Shown: positions 20,899-33,450, counted from the stretch's first letter. The stretch: 64,000 nucleotides of DNA from Platanthera guangdongensis (GCA_039583875.1 CM077151.1:24918208-24982207), one strand, 5' to 3'. Notes: generated by a model not told the origin, from the letters alone. Translations and numbers: made by a program.

Positions 20899-21640
20899 TC
20901 ACCAAATAGGACAATAGTTTAATAAATACGACCCGTTTATCACCAAATACATCCGAGTAAATGAATGAAGTTCTTCGCAAAGGACCAAATGTGACTGTTG
21001 TTTAATAAATACATATGTTTATCACCAAATATGACCATCTTAGTACATGAATGGACTCCCACGACCGTTGCATTCCTTATCTAAGTTGAGCAGCACAATC
21101 AAGTTACATTTAAATGACCGTCTGCCTGAATTATTTCATGTCATGTAGGGCAAACTATTTTAGACCCGAAGGTGCCAGCTATTTGTTTTGCTAATTGTTT
21201 GTGAATTGCTTGCGGTAAAAAAGTGGCGGGTCAGTCATGCTCGTAGACCGTTTGTATCTGTACAAGTGGGTTGACGACCCCAGGCAACAGGGAGATGTGC
21301 ACCCCGAGAGCTCGATGATGGGTTATGCCCCACTGGGTCCCTCCACTGGTTAGCCAAATTGCAGTTATCGCTGGATGTCGCTCACATCCAGGAGTATATG
21401 GATTGTCCATTAGGGCCTGAGTAGTGCGGTATGACCATCTCTAGAAGTGGCAAGACTAGCCACTATAACCGATGTCACATCGGTAAGTACCGCGGGGTTT
21501 GCTACTCTGCTAGAAGAGAAGCGGTCTGACTATGTCGGCATAGAGAGTTGTTGCGAGTTGTGAACACCTGCTTTTCTGCGCGCTAACTAGTAGAGCTTAT
21601 TTGAAATAACAGTTTAAATATATATACGCTGCATTTCAGG
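20899..21640. other. Degraded repeat sequence
   Basis: No gene seen. Parts of 21240-21600 (for example ATGGGTTATGCCCCACTGGG) look like old gypsy LTR sequence, but there is no matching partner in the window. Confidence 0.35.
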
Positions 21641-21745
21641 GTGATCGTGTATCGTCTTGCCAAGGTGACCCATTTCATTCCAAATCGGAAGGAAGATGGT
21701 GTGGAAAAGCTAGTGAAGCTCTATGTTCAAAACTTAGAGCTTGTA
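21640..21745 (+). pseudogene. Gypsy integrase core fragment
   Basis: Reads VIVYRLAKVTHFIPNRKEDG and then EKLVKLYVQNLEL, matching the chromoviral integrase core (normally VVDRLTKSAHFIP). The first catalytic Asp is replaced by Tyr. It is directly followed by TGTAAGACCCTGCC, similar to the Tekay LTR end at 49776. Only about 35 codons remain. Confidence 0.65.
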
Positions 21746-21933
21746 AGACCCTGCCCGCTCCAAATGATATAACTGCGGGTCCAGCTGAGACTCCACGCCA
21801 TATTAAATGAACAAACTAAAGTTTTACTCAATGATTACCAAATAAAACTAAGAAACTACGCACAACAGAATGATACGCTGACGGAAGCTAAAGAGAATAA
21901 CTCGAAACTAGAATGCCCACATCACTAAATAGT

Positions 21934-22379
21934 GATGCGGCACAGGCGTCACACCTGTCCGCCACCCTGGAGTCCCACCAGGGAGCCCACCTGGAGTCAG
22001 CACCAGGCGGATTTCATCAGGGCCGCGGCCCATACCCCCCAACCTGCTCTTCGCCATAGAATCATCACCATGCGGCAGATTGTTGAGGTCGGGGCTCGAT
22101 CCCCTGACCTCCTAGATAAGAGGCCTTCACCAGCGCTCCCATCACCAACTGATCCGCGACTCAGTTGGTGATGTGAGCGCTGGTGAAGGCCTCTTATCTA
22201 GGAGGTCAGGGGATCAAGCCCCGGCCTTAACAATCTGCCGCATGATGGTGATTTCATGCCGGAGAGCTGGTTGGGGTGTACGGACTGCCGCCCTGCTGAA
22301 AGCCGCCTGGTGCTAACTCCAGGTGGGCCCCCTGGTGGGACTCCAGGGTGGCGGGCAGGTGTGACTCCTGAGTCGCATC
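21934..22379. repeat. 446-bp foldback made of two head-to-head tRNA-like arms
   Basis: The left arm (21934-22152) is the inverted complement of the right arm (22160-22379) at roughly 85-90% identity by eye, around the centre TCCGCGA. Read outward, each arm begins CTCAGTTGGTGATG (A-box-like), then a short hairpin with CCTCTTATCTAGGAGG, then GGGGATCAAGCCCC (B-box-like). It ends GGCAGGTGTGACTCC...GCATC. This looks like two tRNA-derived SINE copies in inverted orientation. It is not a tRNA gene, since no acceptor stem is seen. Confidence 0.8.
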
Positions 22380-23280
22380 ATAAAAGTGCAAATAGTTGCG
22401 GGGATGCACCCATCGACCCGTTGGAGAGCACCCTTTCCCCCACCCGTCGGTGGGGAAGGGCTTTCATGCAAACATGCTAAAATAAGGGCTTCACCTGCCC
22501 AAGAAGAGAAGCCGTTACCCTTGACGCGCGTTTCAGAGGCATGACTCGGTCACGGATGACCTTCGTAATGGCTTCGATGCCAGATCTCACAAGAGTTGGA
22601 TAGCCATCACGAGCAGTGTGCCGGTAAGAAATTTACTCTCTCCTTAGCATTGACCCCTAGTTTTGTTTTCTATGTTCAATGTCTTTATCTGCATATTTTG
22701 ATCGTTTGTGAGAACTTCTTCCTATAGGTGAAACTAAATTTCTTATTGCTTCCATATATGGAATGGTAAGCAGATGATGAACGATCTCTTAGGGCAAGTG
22801 CCCATTTCTGGGAAATCCAGGCTCGCATGGAAAAGTCCTCCACAATCCCAGAAAAAGAGAAGTATCGATCCCTATGACTATCTTCTATATGGAATTTGAA
22901 TCAATTGCTTCCCAGTATCGTCCAGTAGTAATAAGGAGAAAGAAGTTTAACCTAGTGTTTGCCTCGACGGAGTAAAAAGAAAGAGTGGAAGTTTAACCTA
23001 GTGCTGACCTGAAATCTCTTCCTCTCCTCGCTGGAGAACGGCTTCCCGCAGCCTTTGTCGCGACTCCTAGCCACAAAAACTGAGCAGAAAAAAAGATTTT
23101 GGTGGCCGCTACGAAAGGAATGACGGAGAGAAATAGAAGCGAGCCCTAGCTAGCTGCCTTTAATCGCAGGGCTCGGTGATAATTCCGGACGTCCGTAATC
23201 AAACCATCTTAAATTAAACATTCTAAGCATATTTTATTATATTTATTAATAGGCCAACAAATAACCGAATTGAACCGCTT
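22380..23280. other. No gene seen
   Basis: Mixed sequence. 22540-22625 reads open with a GTAAGAA at its end, like an exon and donor, but no family is recognised. Nothing firm can be supported. Confidence 0.4.
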
Positions 23281-24586
23281 GTGAATTATTCAGGCCCGAA
23301 GGGGGACGCGACAACGTCACCGCGCTCGCATACGGACATCGTCGTCGTGCCCATGGGGATGCACACGCAGCCTCCGTAGTGCGTGTGGTCCGCGTGCGCG
23401 CCACAATCACTTCTGACCGCCCTCGACCACCACCGGTGTCGGGCAATGTGCCCGGACCGCCTGGGAGGCATGCTCGTCATTTTCAAGAAAAGGGTGATCC
23501 AGGTGACCAGATTTAATCAAGATCCAAATCAATCATCTCGCAATACGGGCAAAAAATATTTGCTCTAATCATAAAAATCCTTGGGATCAATCTGAAAGAT
23601 CTTGAAAATCTAATGCCGCCAACAAGTAATAATTTGTAGTATGGCTAGTCATAATCGAAGTCCACGACTCAAAGTGGTCGCAAGTACAGTTAAAAATTTC
23701 CGGGCTTGTCTCTTTGTAATTCTCGACCCATGAAAAATTAAGAGGCATTTGATGGGGTTCCCACTAAAGCTTTACAAGTCAAACCGGTCTAAAGCATTCA
23801 AACGAGCCAACTCGACCACGCGAATTGCGTAAACGAACCACTTTCGCTCAAAAGGACCAAAAGTCGCCCGAAGGGGAGGCGTGACAATAACATTGCGCAC
23901 GTACGTCGTGGGCATGGGGGGGGGCATGCATACACGACCTCCTTCGTGTGCGAGGATTCTGCTCCGCGCGCGCGGGCTGTGCGAGCGTGTGGTCCTCACA
24001 CGCCCTCGCACTCCACTCCCTGCATTAAAAACTCTCCAAACGACGTCAAAATTTGAAACTATCAACACCATTCGACTCGTGTTGTCGTTATGAGTCTAAC
24101 GAAGCCGTCTAAGGTCTATTTTGAGACTGTTTGCTCATTTGCACCTTTTTGGATAAATTGCGTTATTTTATTTCGTGTTTACGTCATAGTTTTTTCGATT
24201 CTCATCGGAATCGTGCGCAAATAGTTTTGTTGAACTCGTATAAGCGTCACGAGCCTACAAAAACTGACTGAGTTCCAAGACCGTTTGCTCAATTTCACTG
24301 CTTTGGATGTTTCTATTACTTAAACTTGCGTTTGCATTACAATTTCGCTGATACTCATCATAATGAGCTCAAACAGTTTTGTTGAACTCGTAATGACTTC
24401 ACAAGTCTAACAAAACTGGCAGAATTCGATTCTGAGACCATTTGCTCAGTACGCGAGATACCCATAGATTTCGGTCATGATCGAGTAATGAAACACCAGA
24501 CTCGACTAAACCGGTCACGTTGGTCAATTGAACCATCTAGTAGAACCGTCTAGACTCCTGCTAGATGGTTCAATTAAAAAGTGGGA

Positions 24587-25287
24587 TGTTATAGAGAGAG
24601 ACGATGACTCCTTTTGGGAGGCTGAGAACAAAACACGTATGCATGGGTAGAATAATTTTTTCCAAGCTCCAAGGTCGCTCAAAAAGTGCGGGATTTTGTA
24701 TAATCTGCATTCGCCAATGAGGGACTCAGTCGTGCCACTTAAGTCAAGGTCAAAGTCAAAGATCAGTTCAGAGTCAACAATCAGGGGAAGGAGCATTAAT
24801 GACTAAACTCGAGCATCAGAAAGGCTCGTCCAGTAGGCGAGCATCAGCCAAGTTGGCGACTATTGAAGACAGCTCGCCAGGTCACCAGTCATAGGTCGTA
24901 TATCGCTAAGTTCAGAGAGGCATCTTCGCAAGGTTGAGTCTTCTTGGCTAGATACCCCCTGGATTTGTCTATAAATAGGACCTCAGAGGTACCAAAAACG
25001 ACACTTGAAAATATTGCCCCTCTCTTCCTTTTGAGATCACAACTCCTTTTTAGTGTCTTCCTCATACCTTGCTCAGTCATCTTGATTGTTGAGGGAAAGT
25101 TTTTCCAAACAACTTCTAGGTACGTGGTGGGTCCTCCCTACTGCAGCACCTAGGGTCCTTTTGTTGTTCTCACTCTGTTAGTTCTTTGTCCTTGTCTTCC
25201 TAGCCTTGGTGACAGATCACGTGACAAGTAACCTCAGGCTACAGTTAGATCCGAATATTTGGATTAGAGATTTTTCCAATTTTAACA
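24587..25287 (+). repeat. LTR of the short gypsy-type element (701 bp)
   Basis: Starts TGTTATAGAGAGAG and ends CAATTTTAACA. The promoter GTCTATAAATAGGACC is at 24967-24984. It is followed by CTTTGGTGCAATGAGC at the primer-binding position. Confidence 0.8.
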
Positions 25288-26175
25288 CTTTGGTGCAATG
25301 AGCTTGGATTGTAGCAAAATGTGGAAAGTCTAGCGAAGAAGCAAGTATGGCGGATGAAGGCGGGAGAGATAAGAGTGGTGTGCAACTCGCAGGGAGTCGA
25401 CGAGTATGTGATCCAGGCTGACTTCGCCAACTTCACACAGTGTATGGAGGAGACTTTGCGGGTAGTCCTAAATCCTCGCACATAAGCGACGATGACATCA
25501 ACTCATACACGACCTCCGCCGCGTGTGCGGATTTTGCTCCGCCCGCGCGGATTCTGCTCCGCACGCGCGGGTTGCGCGATCGCGCGGTCCATGCGCCCTT
25601 CCACTCCACTCCCTACATTTAAAACTTTCCAAGCGACATCGAAATTTCAAACGGCCGACACCGTTTGACTCGGGTTATCGACTTATCGTTATGAGTCTAA
25701 CAAAACTGCCTGAGGTCCATTCCGAGACCGTTTGCTCTTTCATACCTTTTTGTATAAATTGCGTTATTCTATTTCGCGTTCACGGCTTCACGCCATAGTT
25801 TCGTTGATTCAAATCAGAATCGAGCGCGGATAGTTTTGTTGAACTCATATAAACTTCACAAGCCTAACAAAACTGACTGAGTTCCAAGACTGTTTGCTCA
25901 ATTTCACCGCTTTGCATGATTCTATTACTTAAACTCGTGTTCGCGCTACAATTTTGTCAAACTCATCGGAATTGTGCGCAAACAGTTTTGTCGAACTCGT
26001 ATTTACTTCACGAGTCTAACAAAAAGAGCAGAATTCCATTCTGAGACCATTTGCTCAGTTTGTGAGCATAGATTCCGGTCACGATCAAGTAATGGAACAC
26101 CCGGACTCAACTGGACCGGTCACGTAGGTCAATTGAACCATCTAGACTCCTAGATGGTTCTATTAAAAAGTGGGA

Positions 26176-26868
26176 TGTTATAGAGAGATAGAGAGACAAT
26201 GAATCCTTTTGGGAGGCTGAGAACAAAACACCCATGCATGGGTTGGATATTTTTTCCAAGCTCCAAGGTTGCTCAAAAAGAGCAGGGTTTGTGTATAACC
26301 AACATTAGCCAATGAGGGGCCCAGTCATGCCACGTATGTCACGGTCAAAGTCAAAGATTAGGTCAAAGTCAATAGTTAGGGAACAGAGCATTAATGACTA
26401 GACACGAGCATCAGAGAGGCTCGTCCAGTAGGCAAGCATCAACTAAGTTGGCGATTATTGAAGACAGCTCGCAGCTCGCCAGGTCGCTAAGTTCAGAGAG
26501 GCATCCACGCAGGGCTGGGTATTCTCGCATAGATACCCCTTGGAGTTGTCTATAAATAGGACCCTAGGGGTACTAGGAATGACACTTGAAAATCTCGTCC
26601 CTCTCTCCCTTTTTAGATCACAACTCCTATTTTAGTGTCTTCCTCGTACCTTGTTCAGCCATCTTGGTTTTGGAGGGGAAGTTCTTCCAAACAACTTCTC
26701 GGTATGCGGTGGGTCCTCCCTACAACACCTGGGGTCCTATAGTTGTTCTCACTCTCGCTCTCTTCTTTGTCCTTGTCTTCCTAGCCTTCGAGACGGATCA
26801 TGGGACCAGTAACCTCAAGCTACACTTAGATCCGAATATTTGGAGTAGAGATTTTCTCGGCTTCAACA
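26176..26868 (+). repeat. Second LTR of the same family (693 bp)
   Basis: Starts TGTTATAGAGAGATAG and ends GGCTTCAACA. TATA box GTCTATAAATAGGACC near 26550. It is followed by TTTTGGTGCGATGAACG, close to the sequence after the LTR at 5662. Confidence 0.8.
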
Positions 26869-26960
26869 TTTTGGTGCGATGAACGTAGATCGTAGCCAGA
26901 TGAGCAAAGTCTAGCGAAGAGGCGAGTATGACGGGTGAATGCGGGCGAGATAGTGTGGCG

Positions 26961-29040
26961 TGCATGATTCTAATACAACATCATAAACAATAGAAATGTG
27001 TGTTTCAAACATCAAACATGTTTCTATGTTGAGTATATAAATTAAAAGGCCTGCCAATGCAATATGTATGCAAACCTGAGTTTCACCCATGACAATCTAA
27101 GCGGTATGATTCTAATACATCATCATATCACATCAATCACATGGGTACTTCTATTTCCCCAACGACACTCAATCACGTGTGTCGATCGCTGATCTCCATC
27201 AACTCCCCTCGGCTTGAAAGCACTCATCTCTAAGATCTCCATCAACTCCCCTCGGCTTGAAAGCACTCATCTCTATCAATGAACATGGGCTAGCTTCCGT
27301 CCTTCTTTGGAGTAAGAAGGGCTGGTACTACGTAGGGGCTCAGACTCTATCGTGCGGGTGGGGCTCAATCTCTACGACTAGGTGGAGGTGGAGAACGAGG
27401 TGCATTGGGACGACAGTGATTCCTCCCTGGGTCCTACCTAAGGGCGTCGAACTTGGCCCCAATCCAATCAAATCGATCGTTAACAAATCTTTGAAATTTA
27501 ACTTATAGGATATGACTTCTTACTATGAGGAGCGCGTGTATGTGGACTCTTTCTCCACAACCATACCGAAGCCCTAGGTTAGGTCCATATTTTGTGCTAT
27601 GTAGTGGAGGGGATCAATGACAGCTCTAGGGAGTAGGGTTGATGGGATCATCGAGAAATAAGGGAATGCGTGAAGGGGAATACCAAGAGTCGCGCCAGAG
27701 AGGGGCCGCTTGGCGTGACACCAAGGGGGAGACCGGCGGTTTCAATTTGAATCCAAAACCATTGATGCCCTCCCCACCGTAACCTGCATGTATATATACT
27801 CAAATGTGAAATAGAACGTCCTAATCGGACCGCTGACAATGTCAAAGCCCATCGGACGCTAAATATAATAAAAAACAATTCATCAAAAACCCTCAAAACG
27901 ACTGAGTGCAACCGCGGACTCGGATTGCCTGAACTGGCAGCGTTGTTAATTTATTATTAACATATCAGTTTTGACTATTTGCACTTTTGGCTATCCGCAA
28001 GCATGTTTTCAGACATCAATATCCACAAACATAAAGCTATCCACACTCAATTTGAAAAAGAAAGAAAACCTTAAACTAATTAATAAAGCATTACAATTTC
28101 ATGACTATAAATTAACGTCCCAAAATTATTTCCTTTGAACTAAAATTCTGATGTATATGTAGTTAAATGTTACGGTTTATTTGATGGGCATCATTGGATT
28201 TATGATCAGCAAATTTAGTACACAAGATGCAAATTTATCTTGATGCTATTTGTCATGTAAATTTCATATATTGCCACTCAGGTTGTGCTAGTCATGCGTG
28301 CTTATCAAGTTCAAGTTTTCTGCTAATATCAGATAGAGAGCCTTAGATGAAATCACAATGCAAGTTGAAAAACATTAAATGAGCAAAATCTGCTCCATTT
28401 CTCATAGTCTAAGGACTCCGTGTAATGATTAATATAAACTTTGGACGAGATCTGCTTGAGTGGATTTTTGAACATGGGAAACATTTGCATCTAATCTTCA
28501 TACATCACTGTTGCTTGATTTCTGGACAGGGCGAAAACATCCCCTTCACATTTTCAGCGAAGCAAGGGGAAACATGGGGAAATTTTAAAATTTTACCATC
28601 GTCGTAGTATAAATCCGCGAAACTAGCGGCGATATCCGATGTAACTTGCGGGGAGGGGATATAGGGGGAAACCTCCAGTGAAACTTTGGGTGAATTCTGT
28701 TGCCAATCATCCGACAAAAGCAACGACTAGGTTTAGGAACTAGAGAAATCTATGGAGAATCCAACAATTATGGAAAGGAACCATTGAAATACTCGTGGAA
28801 TGGAGATCACCGCGTCGCTGCCGGAAGGAGGACTCACTTGGAAATCGCAAAAGTTGGAGAAGAGATGATGCGAGCGCGAGTCAGCTGAGGCATGAGTGAG
28901 GGTAGGTTTTTTAGAAAGTTCCAAGATGCTTAAAATTTGAGTGCTAATATCCAAAAACTGAGTGTTATTATCAGGCATTGAGGATCAAGATAAAATACTT
29001 AATATTTATGAACAAATTTTATCCTTCATTTTTTTTCTTA
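26961..29040. other. No gene recognised; one 43-bp direct repeat
   Basis: 27191-27276 holds two copies of a 43-bp sequence starting GATCTCCATCAACTCCCCTC. 27960-28010 has TTTTGACTATTTGCAC beside TTTTGGCTATCCGC, the terminal motif of the foldback at 37400. 28530-28900 is gene-leader-like, but no open protein or splice pattern is convincing. Confidence 0.5.
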
Positions 29041-29225
29041 AATGAAACTTTGGCACATCGGTTGAGATGATGTCGTGTGACCTTGAGGTCACGGGTTCGA
29101 GTTTTTGAAGCAACCTCTTGTAAAAATGCAGGGGTCAGATTTGACTACATTTCAATCTTGTGGGGGGACCCTTCCCCGGACCCTCGCTGTGTGGGGATGC
29201 TTTGTGCACCAGACTGTCTTTTTAA
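29041..29225 (+). mobile_element. Au-like SINE
   Basis: tRNA-related head with a B box (GGTCACGGGTTCGAG at 29086-29100), then the family body AACCTCTTGTAAAAATGCAGG, CCCTTCCCCGGACCCT and the end TTTGTGCACCAGACTGTC followed by T-rich sequence. These motifs match the widespread plant Au SINE. The internal pol III promoter would drive its transcription. Confidence 0.85.
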
Positions 29226-29259
29226 TGAAGATGCATGATAAGTCCAACAAAAAGTGTTA

Positions 29260-30060
29260 CTTCGACCATTACTAGGTACATGCAACAAACTCTAAATATA
29301 AAACCTCTAGGGAGGAGTCTCTTGTATGTCGCCTCAGGAAATCTACCCATGGTCTGAATTTGCCGCCCGAGCAAAGACGTGCCGGAATGCGGGGTTTGAG
29401 GCCTCGCGTCACGTCGAGGAGTCCGATCTCGGGGCGATGTGCGAGCATGACGAGGAGACAGGCTGCGCTGAGAACCTCGCCGGCCCGAGGTCGTGTCCCC
29501 ACATTGTCCCCTGCCTTGGGGCGCAGGGAAGGAGTGTGAGGTCCCGGGGCACCGAGAATGCTCGACAAAAAACTAAACAGGGGCCTTCCACGAGGATCAG
29601 GAACGCGCGACTCATCAGAAGGGCCGGCCGAATGAGACCTCCTGTTTCCTCTACTGCGCGAGGATGGCTGCGGAGAAAAATTCATCGTGGCGGTCGAGGA
29701 AGGAGCGAAATCCGCGGGTAGCGGAGGCAGCAGTGGAAGATTACTCACGACGTTACTCGCTGATGGAATTTGCGAGCTCGCAGCAGCAGGAGCCAGTCTC
29801 TTTGAAGTCCTTGACGTCGAGGTATTCCCGCCAGGGCGGACTTTTCCGCTGCTTAGGTTGATCCTCATAGAACGATCAACCCCGGAGCCTGAAGAGCCCG
29901 GGCGACGATGTTTAGAGAAGCCCAACTTTAGCAATTTCTCCAAAACTAGCATCTCAATCACAAATTCATCAGCATGGGTTCACATCTCGCGTGACTCAAG
30001 AAGGGGCTTTCTAAAGAAGGCCCCCTATTTATAGACCGCAGGGTTAGGTCCGCAAGACCG
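29260..30060 (-). mobile_element. Probable gypsy LTR/leader fragment, minus strand
   Basis: The minus strand has CGGTCTATAAATAGGGGGCC at about 30030, a TATA box like those of the LTRs here. Downstream is a Ser/Pro/Arg-rich open stretch (29272-29961, 229 codons) with no recognisable domain. It may be gag leader or simply GC-rich LTR sequence. It lies head-to-head with the plus-strand LTR at 30100. Confidence 0.45.
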
Positions 30061-30099
30061 AGCCAAGCATGCCAGTTACTCACAAAAACGCCTTGCCAA

Positions 30100-30734
30100 G
30101 TAAGGGTTGGATGTTTCTTTCCGAGCTCTAGAGTCTCTCGCAAAGAGAGGGGATTGTGTACAACCTGTATTCGTCAAGGGTGGTCCCAGTCTTGTCACGT
30201 AGGCAAAGTCAGAGTCGAAAGACACGTGAAAGTCAACAGATAGGGGGATCTACAGAGAGAAGGTGAGCATCTGAAGCTACTCGCCCGATAATCGACAATC
30301 AACAACATCTCGCCAGCTAGGCAATATACTTCCATACTCGCCCGACTTATGGTAGCCATAGTCTCCAGTTCACCAGTGCAATTCTGGCAGGGGATAGGTG
30401 TTCTCGGCCACATACCCCCGTATGACTTGTTTATAAATAGGACCCAACGGTACCATAAATGACACCTTGAAATCTGGACACCCCCCACAGGTTTACAACC
30501 CTAAGTGATGCCTTCCTCGTAACTCGCTCAACCATCTTTGGTTGCAGAGGAGTTTCTTTCTAAGTTCCAGGTATGAGGTGGGGCCTCCCTGTTGCAGCAC
30601 CCGAGGTACTTTAGTAGTTCATTTCTCGCTCCTTTGCTCCAACCTTCGATCCCGGGTCTTCAGATTGCGGGGTCAGTAGCCTCAGGCAGCACTCGGGTCC
30701 AAACATTTGGAGTCAGGATTTTCCTAACTTTAAC
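30100..30734 (+). repeat. Truncated LTR of the short gypsy-type family
   Basis: Homologous to 24640-25287: TTTCCGAGCTCTAGAG, TTTATAAATAGGACCC at 30429, GGGGCCTCCCTGTTGCAGCAC and the end CTTTAACA at 30734. The 5' end is missing, and copia sequence follows directly. Confidence 0.75.
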
Positions 30735-31030
30735 ACAAACTCTTCACGTGGTAATCCCAATAAGATGCACTCACGAGATTTTTCATCAAGCTTAGAACTT
30801 TCTTCTCTGGGGATATGAACATGTGCTCTGCAACTAAACAACCTCACATGTTCATAAGACACATCCTTCCTAGACTATACCCGCTCTGGAACATCTCCAT
30901 CCAATGGTGCAGAAGGAGATAGATTGATAAGATTCATTGCAATATGTACTGCTTCTGCCCATGATTACTTACCAATTCCGGCATGTGAGATCATACATCT
31001 AATCTTCTCCACGATAGTTCTGTTCATCCT
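30735..31030 (-). pseudogene. Ty1/copia integrase fragment
   Basis: The minus strand reads RMNRTIVEKIRCMISHAGI, then HIAMNLINLSPSAPLDG and RAHVHIPREESSKLDEKSRE with ILLGLP. These are the C-terminal integrase blocks of copia elements. Frameshifts separate them. It is joined to an LTR end on its left and to unrelated DNA on its right. Confidence 0.75.
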
Positions 31031-31149
31031 TGTAGAGAGAGCTCAAAACTTGTATGTATTTCTTGCGTGTCTAAATACAATGAGAGAGTACAAATATATA
31101 GGAAGGAGAAAGAGAGAGCTCAAAACTTGAATGTAGTTTTCAAGATGTC

Positions 31150-31990
31150 GTTTTTTATTCGCAAATGATAGTTCTTGATTTTAAATTTGATTTAGAATAA
31201 GCGGAGATCCAACCAGCTGGTCGAATAGATCTATCCGTGGAATTTAATACTTATTGATCACATTCATCTTATTCAATTCTCTATAATTGATTTAGAGGCG
31301 AAGACTTCGGTCCTTCTTACAAAATCTTTGCAAAAGTGCAAGTGCTTCCCATGGAGAGATATATGGACGAATGTATCCTCGGTCTAATAGCTCTTCAATG
31401 CCATCAATGACTGCCTGGGATGATCTCAAAGAACTTTGTAGAAACACTGAGCCTTTTCTTCATCCCTAGCTTGCACCAGCGCATTGGCTTAGCTGGTTGA
31501 GTCTTGCTCATATGTATCATTTAGAGATATTTCGTTGACGGAATCTCAAAAACTATTCCTAGAAGACCAATTGTGTCGCGGTAGGCGCGTATTGTCTTGA
31601 TAATATAGTAGATAAATAAATCTTCTGATTTGTGTCTCCTGCCACTATATCTTAGCATCTCCATCTAGCATGAAGGGCGGCAGCAAAACCTTCATCTTCT
31701 TAATAATTTCTGTGGGCTTCTACAACTCACCAATCTAGTTTATTAGTCCTCAATATCATATGGTTCCCAGTGTCTTCAAAGATTTGTGGGTGAAAATCAA
31801 TCAAGTATTTCAATTCTTGGTGGTCTCGAACACCACCTATTCTCACCACTTTGGCCCGTGGAACATCTTAAACAATCATATAGATAATCAATCATGACAT
31901 ACACCAGAATCCCCTTATTTAACTTCTTTTATTCTTATTTAATTTCATAAAATCTCAATACCTCACTCTGATATCAAATTTTGACTTTAC
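31150..31990 (-). pseudogene. Gypsy gag/RT junction fragment (deleted chromovirus)
   Basis: The minus strand reads IEELLDRGYIRPYISPWEA, INYRELNKMNVINKY and IPRIDLFDQLVG, the start of a chromoviral reverse transcriptase. At higher coordinates (31640-31720) lies gag-like LLPPFMLDGDAKI. Several stops and frame changes are present. The part 31340-31690 is the intact counterpart of the site at 41035-41340/54494 where the Tekay element inserted. Confidence 0.7.
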
Positions 31991-31999
31991 CTGATTACA

Positions 32000-33450
32000 T
32001 AATTATATGATTTTGGTCAACCCCCCACTATAACATTTTCAAACAAAAGAATTAAAATTTGATAAAACACAAAAGATGACTTAAAATAAAATTTGGGGTG
32101 TTAAAAATAATTTGTTGTGTTTTCTTGTTTTTTGCCTTAATTAAAATTTACTAATTTTAAGCACAAAATTCCAAAAAAATGCTATGCCAAATGCTATGCC
32201 AATTGCGAAAGGCTGATCCATGTTCTCGTATGCAAAAATGATATATATTTAGTACTTCCTTTAGGCCTTTAGCTAGCCCTCATGGCTTTATTTGTCTCAT
32301 TCTCCCTCAAAATCTGAAATACAATACACAATTGGTTGATTGATCGTTCTTCCATTCCCTTCACACGTTTGCATCAGCGTCTTCCTCCTCCATGCCGATC
32401 GAAGTCTCCCAGGCCCAACCCTAACTGCGCGCCTGCGGTTGATCGATTCCCTCTTCCGATCAAAATCCGCAAGCCCTGAGATCGTCTTCGTCCATCCTGC
32501 GATCGACACCGACCAGTTGTCTTCCTCCCGCTCAATTCCTCAATTCCAGTCGCAGATTTACAAGCCTGCTCTACGGAAGCCTCCTCCCCATCGTTGATCC
32601 CAAGCTTATCCGCATCTTCCAGTTTTCCTCTCATGTTTCCCCTCGCTCCTTTCTCTGACGTGGAACCACCGTCAAAGCCGCATGGTCCAATCTCCTCTCA
32701 CATTCATCTCCATTAGCAAAGCCTTCACTTACCCAACCTCCAGAAGCAGACAACTACTCTTTCCCCCTTCAATTTCAATCTATCATTACAGAGCAGCCCG
32801 CTGCCGCATTCCACACCAGCCGCATTCCATCACCTCCTGCAGGATTCCTATTTTTTGTATCTTATATTGTGTTCTTCATTTATTATTGAATATCGTATGT
32901 GTATCACATATATGGTGGAGATATTGTCTTGTTTGCATAGTTGATTCCGATTTCATATTTTCTTATAAACTGTATTCGTGCAAGCTGTAGTTGAAAACCT
33001 TCGTGCGTAAAGCGCATGATATTGTTTGTGTATTTGAACATTTGGCGAACGTTGTGTTGAATTGCTAGCTAATATAATTTTCACTTGCTAAAGTGTTTAT
33101 TTTCCGGAATAATTAACATGCACACATCATTTAGGTTGAGCTTGATCGTATTTATTCTGCACGTTCACGTAGGATTGCATTAGCGTGTCGACACCGTCAT
33201 ATTTTCAGACAGGGCCGTCCCGCATCAAGCCGTCAACAACTCTCCATGTTCTTGTATGCAAAAATGATGTAGATTTAGTACGGCCCTTTAGGCCTCTAGA
33301 AAGCCCTAGTGGCTTTTTTTAAACAACTTAAGGTCATCATGCTTCTATTCAGTATTTTCTGCTTCATCTTTATTGTTATTCATTCTACTCTCTTTCTTCT
33401 TCTTTCATTAAATTTTAATATTATTTGGCTCTTTTATACTAGCACTTCAA
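32000..33450 (+). other. Region upstream of the host gene, with 80-bp direct repeat
   Basis: 32217-32300 and 33243-33320 are diverged direct repeats (CCATGTTCTYGTATGCAAAA ... AGGCCTYTAG). Between them, 32340-32640 is C/T-rich and leader-like and could be a 5' untranslated exon of the gene at 33451. That link is unproven. Confidence 0.4.

Larger units (their letters stand above)
23281..26960 (+). mobile_element. Tandem array of a short non-autonomous LTR element (about 1.59-kb period)
   Basis: The order is internal 3' part (about 23930-24586), LTR (24587-25287), internal region (25288-26175), LTR (26176-26868) and the start of the next internal region (26869-26960). Both LTRs are followed by TTTGGTGCRATGA, so two full 5' junctions lie on the same strand. 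The 888-bp internal region joins a gag-leader stretch to GC-rich non-coding DNA. No polymerase is present. 23281-23500 resembles 23860-24000 and may be an older unit. The copies differ noticeably, so the array is old. Confidence 0.7.

Noticed and set aside
22150..22230. Functional tRNA gene in the foldback
   Set aside because: A- and B-box-like motifs exist, but I could not form a paired acceptor stem, and the sequence is part of a diverged inverted repeat.
27257..27508. 83-codon plus-strand frame
   Set aside because: No recognisable domain, no splice or start support, next to a simple 43-bp direct repeat.
29272..29961. 229-codon minus-strand frame as a host gene
   Set aside because: Low-complexity S/P/R-rich translation downstream of an LTR-like TATA box, with no domain or splice pattern. 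Kept only as a possible LTR or leader fragment.
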